Assembly: GCA_030043815.1 (NCBI GenBank)
Contig: JASHWX010000159.1
Location: forward strand, 1-13,093
Length of the DNA: 13,093 nucleotides
Direction: 5' to 3'
DNA from: Candidatus Rhabdochlamydia sp.
GTDB lineage: Bacteria > Chlamydiota > Chlamydiia > Chlamydiales > Rhabdochlamydiaceae
Both the position numbers and the translations under genes were made by a program. Shown here piece after piece: positions 1 to 7,569 of the stretch. The notes under the pieces were generated by a model. The model did no database searches. It worked only from the letters and a program-made list of their open reading frames with translations, and was not told the DNA's origin. Every line of letters begins with the position of its first letter. Within the stretch, counting starts at the first letter, position 1.

Positions 1-135
1 ATCCCCGAAATACGCCCTGATCAAATGCTCTACTCTACGGATGTCTTCGAAACCCAAGAAGAAGGCGCTGAAGAGTTGATCGATCAAGTCATCGCTGAAA
101 ATCTCTCTGAGGCATTCATCGAAGACAACCCATGA
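1..135 (+). CDS. C-terminal end of a CDS, probably EmrA/HlyD-type membrane fusion protein (5' end outside window)
   Basis: Frame 1 is open from the first base to the TGA at 133-135 and gives 44 residues ending in AFIEDNP. The fragment is acidic and has no membrane segment. The stretch STDVFETQEEGAEELIDQV resembles the extreme C-terminus of EmrA-like fusion proteins, which end with an STPV-like strand followed by a helix of the LIDDIVKAN kind; this is by eye and weak. Context helps: its stop overlaps the start of the first EmrB-like exporter by four bases (ATGA), the usual arrangement of emrA-emrB pairs, implying translational coupling. If correct, it would be the periplasmic adaptor linking the inner-membrane pump to an outer-membrane channel. 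The coding status is fairly sure; the identity is tentative because only the tail is visible. Confidence 0.5.
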   Translation: MPEIRPDQMLYSTDVFETQEEGAEELIDQVIAENLSEAFIEDNP

Positions 136-1661
136 AGCCCCTTTCTGGATTCTCTCTTCTCCTCGTCGCTATCGCCCTTTCGATGGTCACCTTCATGGTC
201 GTGCTCGATTATTCCATTGCTAATTCTTCCCTCCTCTACATTTCTGGAGACCTTGCAGTAAATCCGTCGAGCCAGGGCATTTATGTCATTACTACGTATG
301 CTGTCGGTGAAGCGATCTCCCTTCCCATCACAGGATGGTTAACAAGGAGAGTGGGGGGAGTGAAGTTGATCTCTATCTCCCTTATATTATTTGTCTTTTT
401 TTCTTGGACCTGCGGATTGTCTTGGACATTTGGCATGCTCATCGTCTCCCGTTTTTTGCAAGGACTGGTTTCAGGCCCTTTGATTCCGCTCAGCCAAACC
501 TTGATTGTCATGACCCACCCTTCCGAGAAAAAAAATATTGCTCTCGCCATCTGGAGCACAATTGTCATCGCCGCGCCTATTCTGGGCCCTATCCTCGGCG
601 GCTGGATTTCTTATGATTACCATTGGCCATGGATTTTTTACATCAACATCCCCGTCGGGATCATTAGCATAGCGATCATCTGGACCTTTCTTAAAAAGAG
701 CGAAACACCCACCGAAAAACAACCTGTTGACTGGGTGGGGCTGACCCTTTTAGCTTTTGGAGTGGCGTGCCTGCAATTCATCTTGGATCAAGGAGAGCAA
801 CACGACTGGCTGAATTCTAATATGATCCGGACAGCGTCGTCGATATCCCTGGTTTGTTTTACCTTACTGATCGTCTGGAGCTCGACTACTCGAAATCCTC
901 TCATAGAACTTTCCCTTTTCAAAATCCGCACCTATGCCGTTTCCGCCTTCCATATCGCGATCGCCTATGCCATCTACTTCGGCTCATTTGTCTTAATCCC
1001 TCTGTGGCTGCAACAATCGATGAACTATACATCCATTTGGGCAGGAGTATCTGTCGCACCCATTGGAATCGCTCCCACTCTTTTTTCATTTTTCATTGCC
1101 AAACTTCTTCCCCGAACAGGCGCCGGATTTCTTCTCACTTTGTCCTTCATCCTATTTGCTTTTTCCTGCTTTTATACCGTCAACATCTTAGATACCGACA
1201 TCGATCTGTTCCATGTTGGACTATCCCGTTTTTTCCTGGGTTGCGGAGTAGCCTTTTTCATCATCCCCGTCTTTTCATTAAGCGTCCAAGATGTCCCTGC
1301 CCAAAAGTTAGCTAGCGCGATGGGCATCTTCCATTTCATTCGCGCCCTATTCGGAGGCATCGGCACTTCTGTCTTCACCACCATGTGGATCCGGCGCAGC
1401 GAATACCACCACGCTACAGTCGGTGAAAACGTCACTTCATTTTCTCAGCAAACGAACCAGTTTTTCGATCGGCTCGGGGAGCTTGGCCTGTATGGCAAGC
1501 AAGCCTTAACTCAAATGAATGAACTTCTGAACAACCAAGCTTCTGTTCTTGCGATCAATGACTGCTTCTATTTCATGGGATGGCTCTTCTTTGCCCTGTT
1601 GCTATCGATTCCCTTCTGCTGGACCAAGAAAAAAAATATGTCGCCATGGGAAGCAACGTGA
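132..1661 (+). CDS. EmrB/QacA-family (DHA2) drug:H+ antiporter, first tandem copy
   Basis: A 509-residue major facilitator protein with about 14 hydrophobic segments, the normal size for the DHA2 family of inner-membrane proton-coupled multidrug exporters. Visible signatures: VLDYSIAN in TM1 (about 24-31, D26 acidic residue), the motif A loop GWLTRRVGGVKL (68-79), motif B with R107 in SRFLQGLVSG, motif C APILGPILGGWI (148-159) and the EmrB-like IFYINIPVG (168-176). A soluble loop rich in Gln, Phe and Gly (around residues 435-470) precedes the last helix. The start ATG overlaps the upstream stop by four bases, with no strong Shine-Dalgarno, so translation is probably coupled. The next gene is a close paralogue seven bases downstream. 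EmrB works with an EmrA adaptor and an outer-membrane channel; the substrate cannot be read from sequence. Family assignment is firm. Confidence 0.93.
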   Translation: MKPLSGFSLLLVAIALSMVTFMVVLDYSIANSSLLYISGDLAVNPSSQGIYVITTYAVGEAISLPITGWLTRRVGGVKLISISLILFVFFSWTCGLSWTFGMLIVSRFLQGLVSGPLIPLSQTLIVMTHPSEKKNIALAIWSTIVIAAPILGPILGGWISYDYHWPWIFYINIPVGIISIAIIWTFLKKSETPTEKQPVDWVGLTLLAFGVACLQFILDQGEQHDWLNSNMIRTASSISLVCFTLLIVWSSTTRNPLIELSLFKIRTYAVSAFHIAIAYAIYFGSFVLIPLWLQQSMNYTSIWAGVSVAPIGIAPTLFSFFIAKLLPRTGAGFLLTLSFILFAFSCFYTVNILDTDIDLFHVGLSRFFLGCGVAFFIIPVFSLSVQDVPAQKLASAMGIFHFIRALFGGIGTSVFTTMWIRRSEYHHATVGENVTSFSQQTNQFFDRLGELGLYGKQALTQMNELLNNQASVLAINDCFYFMGWLFFALLLSIPFCWTKKKNMSPWEAT

Positions 1662-1668
1662 GTTTATT

Positions 1669-3183
1669 ATGAAACCTCTTTCAGGATTGACTCTTTTTCT
1701 CGTCAGTGTCGCTCTCTCGATGGCCACCTTCATGATCGTCCTTGATTATTCGATCGCCAACGTCTCTATCCCTTATATTGCCGGTGATCTCGCTGTGAGC
1801 GCACAGGGCGAGGGCACATACGTCATCACCTCGTTTGCTGTCGGCAATGCGATCGCTCTTCCCATTACAGGCTGGCTGACAAAGAGGGTCGGCGCAGTGA
1901 GATTGATCTCGATCTCTCTCTTATTATTTGTTTTTTTCTCTTGGACATGCGGACTCTCTTGGAGATTTGACATGCTCGTCGCCTCCCGTTTTTTACAGGG
2001 GCTCGTGTCAGGGCCTTTGGTTCCGATCAGCCAAACTCTGCTTGTGATGACCAATCCTCCTGAGAAAAAAAACGCGGCCCTTGCCATGTGGAGTACCATC
2101 GTCATCGCCGCTCCCATTCTCGGACCGATCCTCGGGGGCTGGATTTCTTATGATTACCATTGGCCATGGATCTTCTATATCAACATCCCCGTTGGCCTCA
2201 TTAGCTTAGGGATCATCTGGTTCATCCTTAAAAAAAGTGAAACGCCAATCGAAAAAGAACCTGTGGACTGGATAGGGCTCATTTTTTTGGCCCTTGCCGT
2301 GACCTGCCTGCAATTTCTCCTAGATAAAGGCGAGCAATACGATTGGCTGAATTCGAATATCATCCGAACAGCAGCGTCGGTTTCCGTGATTTGTTTTACC
2401 TTGCTCATCGTCTGGAGCGCGACAATGCAAAGGCCCCTCATTCAACTTTCTCTTTTCAAGATCCGCACCTATGCTATCTCAGTGTTTCATATTGCGATCG
2501 CCTATGCCATCTACTTCGGCTCAGTTGTCTTGGTCCCGCTCTGGCTGCAAGAATACATGAATTATACGTCCATCTGGGCGGGACTCGCCGTCGCTCCCAT
2601 CGGCATCGCTCCCCTTCTCTTTTCATTTTTCATCGCCAAACTTCTTTCTCGCGTAGGCGCTCCGATCCTTCTTGCTGTCTGTTTCATTATCTTCGCCTTT
2701 TCCTGCTTTTATACGATTTACATTTTAGATACTGATACAGACATCTTTCACATCGGGTTTTCCCGCTTCCTCCTCGGATGCGGCATGGGCTTCTTTATCA
2801 CTCCGCTCTTTTCCATGAGCGTCCAAGACGTCCCTTCTCAACATTTGGCCAGCTCGACGGGAGTCTTCCACTTTGTCCGCGCCTTATTCGGCGGCATCGG
2901 CACCTCCGTCTTTACAACGATGTGGACCCGCCGCAGCGAATACCACCACGCCATCACAGGTGAAAACGTCACCTCATTTTCTCAGCAGACCTCCCAGTTT
3001 TTCGATCGGCTCGGCCAGCTGGGTCTTCAAGGCAAACAAGCGTTAGAGCAAATGAACGAAATTCTCAACAGCCAAGCATCCGTCCTTGCGATCAATGACT
3101 GCTTTTATGTCATGGGATGGCTCTTCTTAGCGCTGCTTCTCTCGATCCCCTTCTGCTGGACAAAGAAGGCGAGCGCAAGGTGA
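1669..3183 (+). CDS. EmrB/QacA-family (DHA2) drug:H+ antiporter, second tandem copy
   Basis: A 504-residue paralogue of the preceding gene. I place the start at ATG 1669 because the protein then begins MKPLSG exactly like its neighbour; the frame stays open back to 1549, but those 40 codons lie inside the first exporter in another frame and have no family resemblance. All family motifs are kept: VLDYSIAN (24-31), GWLTKRVGAVRL (68-79), SRFLQGLVSG, and the APILGPILGGWI motif C. By eye the two proteins are roughly three-quarters identical along their whole length, including the hydrophilic loop near the C-terminus, and differ mostly by conservative changes. They separate at the tails (KKKNMSPWEAT against KKASAR). 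The seven-base gap to the first copy suggests one transcript. This is a tandem duplication; whether the copies form a heteromeric or substrate-diversified pump is unknown. Confidence 0.92.
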   Translation: MKPLSGLTLFLVSVALSMATFMIVLDYSIANVSIPYIAGDLAVSAQGEGTYVITSFAVGNAIALPITGWLTKRVGAVRLISISLLLFVFFSWTCGLSWRFDMLVASRFLQGLVSGPLVPISQTLLVMTNPPEKKNAALAMWSTIVIAAPILGPILGGWISYDYHWPWIFYINIPVGLISLGIIWFILKKSETPIEKEPVDWIGLIFLALAVTCLQFLLDKGEQYDWLNSNIIRTAASVSVICFTLLIVWSATMQRPLIQLSLFKIRTYAISVFHIAIAYAIYFGSVVLVPLWLQEYMNYTSIWAGLAVAPIGIAPLLFSFFIAKLLSRVGAPILLAVCFIIFAFSCFYTIYILDTDTDIFHIGFSRFLLGCGMGFFITPLFSMSVQDVPSQHLASSTGVFHFVRALFGGIGTSVFTTMWTRRSEYHHAITGENVTSFSQQTSQFFDRLGQLGLQGKQALEQMNEILNSQASVLAINDCFYVMGWLFLALLLSIPFCWTKKASAR

Positions 3184-3191
3184 GCGCAGTT

Positions 3192-3364
3192 ATACTGCTC
3201 CCGCTCAAAAAGTGTGAATCTGCCAGCGTCGGACAGCCAGTGAATTTGAACCCGCCTGCATCGCTCAACTTATTCAAGTTGAGCTGCTTCGGCGCCGGCT
3301 TCGCCTGGTTCAAATTCACGGCGCCTCCTTGGCATTTTTCACACTTTTTGAACGGTCGCAGTAT
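3192..3364. repeat. Large nested inverted repeat filling the convergent intergenic gap
   Basis: The gap between the exporter stop (3183) and the permease stop (3364) is almost entirely one imperfect inverted repeat. Paired blocks, outside to inside: ATACTGC 3192-3198 with GCAGTAT 3358-3364; the 14-mer TCAAAAAGTGTGAA 3205-3218 with its exact complement 3338-3351; TGCCA 3221-3225 with 3330-3334; the 13-mer GTGAATTTGAACC 3240-3252 with its exact complement 3307-3319; and a central perfect 9-bp hairpin GCTCAACTT 3263-3271 with 3276-3284, loop ATTC. The segments between the paired blocks are mismatched. I see no clear target-site duplication and no ORF inside. It could be a MITE-like or REP-like dispersed element, a very long terminator hairpin, or both. 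Confidence 0.85.
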
Positions 3365-3372
3365 TATTTTTT
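3338..3372 (+). terminator. Candidate rho-independent terminator for the exporter operon (+ strand)
   Basis: The right arm of the inverted repeat ends in GCAGTAT (3358-3364) and is followed within three bases by a run of six T (3367-3372). RNA from the exporter genes would therefore form a long hairpin followed by a U run. The T run lies inside the last codons of the oppositely oriented permease (its lysine-rich tail). The minus-strand side of the element has no comparable T run, so it looks directional. Stem mismatches make efficiency uncertain. Confidence 0.5.
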
Positions 3373-4833
3373 CTTCTCATGCATCTGCAGGCGCGCTTTG
3401 CTGTGCTTGACGCTGTAGCCGAAATAAATAAAGAACCCAATGATCATCCAAATAATGAATTGTATCCAAGTGATGCCTGGAAGGAGGATCATCTGGACCA
3501 AACACACAATGGTCCCTGCGAGAGGGACCCATGGGACAAATGGGGTTTTGAATGGGCGGTGCAGAGTCGGCTGTTTGTAGCGCAAGACAAGGATGCCAAA
3601 GCAGACGATGGTAAAAGCAAGCAAGGCTCCCATGCTCGTGAGCTGGCCTAAGATCGCTACGGGAAAAATCCCTGCAAAAAGCATGCAGATCAGCGTGACG
3701 CAGATCGTCGAGAAGAAAGGCGTCTGAAATTTACCATGGATCTTTGAGAAAGATTTCGGCAGGAGCCCATCCTTTGACATCGTGAAAAAAATGCGGGACT
3801 GGCCAAGAGCCATGACAAGGACCACAGAGGTCAAACCCGCGAGGATCGCCAGTTTGATGACGATGCCAATCCAGGCAAATTTTGGTCCCAAGGCTGCTAC
3901 AGCGACAGAGATCGGATCGGAAACATTAAGAGTTGCATAGCTCACCACCCCAAGCAGCACGATAGCGATCAAGATATAGACAAATGTGGATATCCCCAGC
4001 GAACCGAGCATCCCGATAGGCATGTGCTTTTGGGGATTGCGGCACTCTTGGGCCATTGTCGAGAGAGCATCGAAGCCGAGGAACGCGAAGAAGACGACGC
4101 CAGCGCCGCGGAGAACGCCGCTGAAGCCGAATTGTCCAAAGGTCCCTGTATTGGGCGGGATGAACGGAGAGAAGTTGTCCCAATTAATGAATGCAGCGCC
4201 GCAGGCGATAAACAAGGCAATGACACCGAGTTTGATGATGACCATTAAATTGTTGAAGCTTGCTGCTGCGCGGATACCGACAGCGATGAGGGTGCCCATC
4301 ACAGCGATGATGGCCATGGCCGGCACGTTCATTAGGGAGCCTGTCTTAGCCCACCCCGTGGTTACATCATAGTTGAAAGGCGCGTTGGATATGATCTTAG
4401 GCACCGCGACGCCAAAATCGTTCAATAAACTAGAAAAATAGCCTGACCACCCAACTGATACTGTGGCCACGGAGAAGAGAAACTCCATCGTTAAACCCCA
4501 CCCGATGATCCAAGCGACGAATTCGCCCATCGTCGCATACGCATAAGTGTAAGCGCTGCCCGAAATCGGGATCAACGAGGCAAATTCAGCATAGCAGAGC
4601 GCAGCCAGGGCGCAGATGATGGCGGCAAACACAAAGGAAAGCAATATTCCAGGGCCAGCGTATTCAGCGGCAGCAGGGCCTGTCAATACGAAGATCCCGG
4701 CTCCAATGATCGCGCCGATGCCCATCGCTGTCAGAGTGACCGCTCCGAGCGAGCGCTTCAATCCGTGTTCAGAGCCTGCAGCTTCATCGAGCAGTGATTT
4801 AATCGATTTCTTAATGAATAGTCCTTTTGACAT
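3364..4833 (-). CDS. APC-superfamily amino-acid permease (cationic amino acid transporter-like)
   Basis: A 489-residue inner-membrane protein with about 12 hydrophobic segments, the usual size for bacterial APC permeases. The first helix carries the unwound substrate-binding motif GIGAIIGAGIFVLTG (38-52), and YAEFASLIPISGSAYTY (81-97) is the strongly conserved helix 3 motif of the CAT/YfnA-like branch. The N-terminus (SIKSLLDEAAGSEHGLKRSLG) also resembles that branch, and the C-terminus is a short charged tail ending HEKKK. It probably imports an amino acid by ion symport or exchange, which suits an intracellular bacterium that takes amino acids from its host; the substrate cannot be decided here. 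It is the last gene of the minus-strand block, 64 bases after the HTH-EIIA gene, and a candidate terminator lies in that gap, so it may have its own transcript. Its stop touches the inverted repeat. Confidence 0.9.
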   Translation of the reverse strand: MSKGLFIKKSIKSLLDEAAGSEHGLKRSLGAVTLTAMGIGAIIGAGIFVLTGPAAAEYAGPGILLSFVFAAIICALAALCYAEFASLIPISGSAYTYAYATMGEFVAWIIGWGLTMEFLFSVATVSVGWSGYFSSLLNDFGVAVPKIISNAPFNYDVTTGWAKTGSLMNVPAMAIIAVMGTLIAVGIRAAASFNNLMVIIKLGVIALFIACGAAFINWDNFSPFIPPNTGTFGQFGFSGVLRGAGVVFFAFLGFDALSTMAQECRNPQKHMPIGMLGSLGISTFVYILIAIVLLGVVSYATLNVSDPISVAVAALGPKFAWIGIVIKLAILAGLTSVVLVMALGQSRIFFTMSKDGLLPKSFSKIHGKFQTPFFSTICVTLICMLFAGIFPVAILGQLTSMGALLAFTIVCFGILVLRYKQPTLHRPFKTPFVPWVPLAGTIVCLVQMILLPGITWIQFIIWMIIGFFIYFGYSVKHSKARLQMHEKKK

Positions 4834-4849
4834 ATAGCCTTAGTGTTTG

Positions 4850-4878
4850 AAAAATCTAAGCAATAATAAACAGCTTAG
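4850..4878 (-). terminator. Weak candidate terminator between the HTH-EIIA gene and the permease
   Basis: On the minus strand the sequence reads CTAAGC, an 11-base loop, GCTTAG (complement of 4873-4878 and 4856-4861), then A and five T. A six-base-pair A/T-containing stem followed by a short U run is a minimal intrinsic terminator. It lies 20 bases after the stop of the HTH-EIIA gene and about 16 bases before the permease ATG. The stem is weak and the loop long, so it may be only an attenuating structure. Confidence 0.35.
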
Positions 4879-4897
4879 GAATTTTAGAATAGAAAAA

Positions 4898-5599
4898 TCA
4901 AGAAACAGATCTAAATTGGCCTTCCCAGCCGCGGATGAAGTCCAGAAGGGCCTTTTTGCTGGGCTTGGCGGCTAGAAGTTCGAGGGCTTTTGGGTTGTTG
5001 CTTAAATGGGCGAGTTTGGCTAAGAGTTGCAAATGCCCTTTGTCATTCCCTGAGAAAAGGAAAAAGAGGGCAAAGACCGGTTTTCCATCCAGTGCGCCAT
5101 ACTCGATGGGAGATGCGGGATAGACGACGAACACGCGGTCGATGGCGCCGCTTTGTAAAAAATCGCGTGTATGGGGCACGGCGATCCCTTGGTTGAGCGC
5201 AGTCGGCATGAGCTCTTCGCGGTCGAGGAGCAGCTCTGCGAGCACTTCGGCGTCGACGCTTAAGTGGGTTGCGATCGCTTTTGTCGTGCCGCGGATCAAC
5301 TCTTCTTTGGTGTTCCCTGGAATCGAAGAGAGGACATCGCCTTGATGGATTGCGCGATAGAGGGCAAAGTGCTGCGTTCCGCCCCGGTCGATCGGAGGAT
5401 AAATTTGGACCTCTTCCAAGGGGTCGAAGGTCTGCGACTTGATCTTGCAGCGCAGCATCCAATTTTCAATTTCGATGCGGTTGAACCGGTATTGATGATT
5501 GATGCGGTAGGCGGGAATTTTTCCGTCGCCCAGCCAGCGGCGGATTGTCGTTTCCGAGACATTGAGCAAATCTGCGACATCTTTAATCTTGAGATCCAT
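4898..5599 (-). CDS. Fusion of excisionase/MerR-type HTH and PTS EIIA (nitrogen-type) domain
   Basis: A 233-residue two-domain protein. Residues 1-52 form a MerR/excisionase-type winged helix: DVADLLNVSETTIRRWLGDGKIPAYRI followed by the RFNRIEIENWM wing region. After a linker, residues about 85-228 are a PTS EIIA domain of the fructose/nitrogen type, with the phospho-acceptor histidine H143 in GIAVPHTRD. I start at ATG 5599 because AGGAG lies five bases upstream and the protein then begins directly with the HTH; upstream in-frame codons to 5623 add only eight residues. The gap to ptsN is ten bases and the ribosome site abuts the ptsN stop. Chlamydia has the same HTH-EIIA partner beside ptsN (CT290, from memory). 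A phosphorylation-sensitive DNA-binding regulator is an inference; targets are unknown. Confidence 0.88.
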   Translation of the reverse strand: MDLKIKDVADLLNVSETTIRRWLGDGKIPAYRINHQYRFNRIEIENWMLRCKIKSQTFDPLEEVQIYPPIDRGGTQHFALYRAIHQGDVLSSIPGNTKEELIRGTTKAIATHLSVDAEVLAELLLDREELMPTALNQGIAVPHTRDFLQSGAIDRVFVVYPASPIEYGALDGKPVFALFFLFSGNDKGHLQLLAKLAHLSNNPKALELLAAKPSKKALLDFIRGWEGQFRSVS

Positions 5600-5609
5600 G
5601 GGCACTCCT

Positions 5610-6059
5610 CTAACAACCGGCAAATAATCCGATCACTTCGCGCGCATCATACGTCTTTAGCAGCTTTTTTCGCCTCTCTTCATTTTTGATGGCCATTGTG
5701 AGATGGGAAAGGATCTTCAAATATTCAGTTTGTTTATTTTCTGGGCCGCCGATCATAAAAATGAGGCGAACGGGTGCATTGTCTAGGGCATTCCATTCGA
5801 TCCCTTTTTTTGTTTGAATGCCAATGGCGATAAAAAAGTCGTCATAGCCTTGCAGCTTGGCATGGGGGATGGCAACGCCAAGTCCGATGCCCGTCGACAC
5901 AATTTTCTCCCGCTCGAGAATGGCCTCGTGGAAAATGCGGGCGTCTTTTAATTTCCCTGCCTTGTCCAACGCATCGACCAATGTTTTAAGCGCTTCATCG
6001 CGTGTAGACGCTTCTAAAAATAAGACGAGACGTTCATCCAAGTAGTTGGAGATCGCCAC
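5610..6059 (-). CDS. ptsN: PTS IIA-like nitrogen regulatory protein
   Basis: A 149-residue EIIA-Ntr-like phosphocarrier. The phospho-acceptor histidine is H66 in GVAIPHAKL (E. coli PtsN uses H73), preceded by the usual FHEAILEREKIVSTGIG block and followed by the IEWNALDNAPVRLIFMI strand. I choose GTG 6059 because AAGGAG stands five bases upstream and the protein then starts exactly where the EIIA fold begins (AISNYLDERLVLF). A longer reading from TTG 6134 would add 25 residues, overlap dut by 23 bases and has a poorer ribosome site, but cannot be excluded. The role in related bacteria is regulatory: phosphate received from the EI-Npr chain modulates other proteins and no sugar is carried. It sits 52 bases after dut and 10 before the HTH-EIIA gene, as in Chlamydia. 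Confidence 0.9.
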   Translation of the reverse strand: MAISNYLDERLVLFLEASTRDEALKTLVDALDKAGKLKDARIFHEAILEREKIVSTGIGLGVAIPHAKLQGYDDFFIAIGIQTKKGIEWNALDNAPVRLIFMIGGPENKQTEYLKILSHLTMAIKNEERRKKLLKTYDAREVIGLFAGC

Positions 6060-6111
6060 AATCTCTCCTTTTTTAAAGAGTTTTTTCAAATCGCCAATGC
6101 TTAAGGTATGG

Positions 6112-6555
6112 CTAATGCGTTCCAGTATGGCCAAATCCGCCCTCTCCGCGTGATGTTGTCATTAAAGATTCTTCAAGGCAAAAATCTGCCCGCAATACAG
6201 GCGCAAGCACAATCTGTGCAATGCGCATCCCAGGCGTCACAACAAACGGCGACTTTGAGTGATTGATCAAGATGACCCCTACTTCTCCGCGATAATCAGC
6301 ATCAATGGTTCCGGGAGAATTTAATACGGTAATTTGGCTTTTTAGCGCAAGTCCGCTGCGCGGCCGGACTTGAATTTCATAGCCCGCCGGGATGGCAAAG
6401 CGCAATCCAGTCGGGATGAGTGCAGAAGAGCCGGGCTCGAGCACAACGGGCTCTTTGAGATAGGCCTTGACGTCGGCTCCTGCAGCGAGCTCCGATGCAT
6501 ACACAGGCAGGCATTCGGGATCGCTAGCAAGCGTAGGAATTTCAATTTTTTCCAT
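6112..6555 (-). CDS. dut: Deoxyuridine 5'-triphosphate nucleotidohydrolase (dUTPase)
   Basis: A 147-residue trimeric-type dUTPase, the normal length. It hydrolyses dUTP to dUMP and pyrophosphate, keeping uracil out of DNA and providing dUMP for thymidylate. All five motifs are visible: 1, AAGADVKA (24-31); 2, PRSGLA (65-70); 3, NSPGTIDADYRGEV (79-92) with the catalytic Asp D85 and the base-stacking Tyr Y88; 4, RIAQIV (111-116); 5, the glycine-rich tail RGEGGFGHTG (136-145), with His where many family members have Ser. The start ATG 6555 is eight bases after the accD stop and has only a weak ribosome site, so it is probably translated by coupling from accD. The accD-dut-ptsN-HTH/ptsN order matches Chlamydia as I recall it. 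Confidence 0.97.
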   Translation of the reverse strand: MEKIEIPTLASDPECLPVYASELAAGADVKAYLKEPVVLEPGSSALIPTGLRFAIPAGYEIQVRPRSGLALKSQITVLNSPGTIDADYRGEVGVILINHSKSPFVVTPGMRIAQIVLAPVLRADFCLEESLMTTSRGEGGFGHTGTH

Positions 6556-6563
6556 ATGGAGAT

Positions 6564-7514
6564 TTACTTGTAATTTTCAGCTAAATTCAACAATTCTTGA
6601 AGTTTCTGGGGCAATTTGCCCAGCGATTGTCCATACAACACTTTGTATGTCGACGGCTCTTGATAGACACGATCATTTTCCATCAGATAGTTCAGCAATT
6701 GAAATAGTTTCTCCTTTAATTCATGCCGATTGACAATGCAATCGATCATGCCTTTTTCGAGGAGGAATTCAGAGCGCTGTGCGCCAGGGGGAAGTTTTTG
6801 CCGCATCTGCTGTTCGACGACGCGCGGGCCTGCAAAACCGATGAGCGCATCGGGCTCGGCGATGATGATGTCGCCAAGCGTAGCAAACGATGCCGTGACG
6901 CCGCCCGTCGTAGGATTGGTCATGACAGAGATATAAGGCAGCCCCTTTTCATGCAGCTTGGCAAGCGCAGCCGATGTCTTTGCCATTTGCATGAGAGAAA
7001 GCGCGGATTCCTGCATGCGCGCTCCGCCCGATGCGGAAATGAAGACCAGGGGGAGACAATGCAAAAGCGCATATTCGATGATCGAGGTCAACCGCTCGCC
7101 CACAACCGATCCCATCGATCCTGCCATGAATGAAAAATCGAGGATGCCCAAAGCGACTTTTACACCGAAGATCTGGCATGTGCCGACCATCGCCGCCTCG
7201 TCGCGGCCTGAATTCTTTTTCGCATTCTCTAAGCGTTTGGTGTAAGCTTCCGTATCGACGAATTGGAGCGGGTCTAAAGGCTTGAATTGGGTGAACATTT
7301 CTTGGAAGGTGCCGCTATCGGCGATCAGCTGGATGCGCTGCACGGCGGATAAGCGGTAATGGTAATTGCATTTCGGACAACAATGGAGATTTTGCTGGAG
7401 TTCATTGGCATGCACCATCTCATTGCAGTGCGTGCACTTCACCCAGCCGCTGTATCCATCTTTTTTTGTCGTCTGGACCTTAATTTTCGGCTTATTACGC
7501 GAAAACAATCCCAT
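6564..7514 (-). CDS. accD: Acetyl-CoA carboxylase carboxyltransferase subunit beta
   Basis: A 316-residue AccD. With AccA it transfers carboxyl from biotin on AccB to acetyl-CoA, giving malonyl-CoA for fatty-acid synthesis in the cytoplasm. The N-terminal zinc ribbon is present with C27, C30, C46 and C49 (CxxC-15-CxxC). The crotonase-fold core shows ISASGGARMQE (159-169), PTTGGVTASFA (201-211), which lines the acetyl-CoA site, and GFAGPRVVEQ (226-235). Length and motif spacing are ordinary and no key residue is missing. The partner accA is not in the window, as is common. The start ATG 7514 has a modest GGA six bases upstream. A candidate promoter lies in the 54-base gap to sodA, so the accD-dut-ptsN-HTH/ptsN group may be its own operon as well as being read from upstream. 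Confidence 0.97.
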   Translation of the reverse strand: MGLFSRNKPKIKVQTTKKDGYSGWVKCTHCNEMVHANELQQNLHCCPKCNYHYRLSAVQRIQLIADSGTFQEMFTQFKPLDPLQFVDTEAYTKRLENAKKNSGRDEAAMVGTCQIFGVKVALGILDFSFMAGSMGSVVGERLTSIIEYALLHCLPLVFISASGGARMQESALSLMQMAKTSAALAKLHEKGLPYISVMTNPTTGGVTASFATLGDIIIAEPDALIGFAGPRVVEQQMRQKLPPGAQRSEFLLEKGMIDCIVNRHELKEKLFQLLNYLMENDRVYQEPSTYKVLYGQSLGKLPQKLQELLNLAENYK

Positions 7515-7532
7515 AATTTTCCATTTTTGATT

Positions 7533-7561
7533 AATTTAACATAAACAGAATCAAGGATCAA
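7533..7561 (-). promoter_or_regulatory. Candidate sigma-70-type promoter for accD operon
   Basis: On the minus strand, TTGATC (complement of 7556-7561) and TAAATT (complement of 7533-7538) are separated by exactly 17 bases. Each matches the housekeeping consensus in four of six positions. The -10-like box lies about 18 bases before the accD ATG, which would give a very short leader. The gap is AT-rich, so a chance match is quite possible. Confidence 0.3.
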
Positions 7562-7569
7562 TTTAATAA

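Noticed and set aside
854..1315. 153-codon + strand ORF inside the first exporter
   Set aside because: It is an alternate-frame shadow; a matching shadow occurs in the paralogue at 2343-2735, and its Arg/His/Phe-rich protein has no recognisable features.
1549..1668. 40-codon N-terminal extension of the second exporter
   Set aside because: It overlaps the end of the first exporter in another frame, has no membrane character, and the paralogue alignment starts exactly at ATG 1669.
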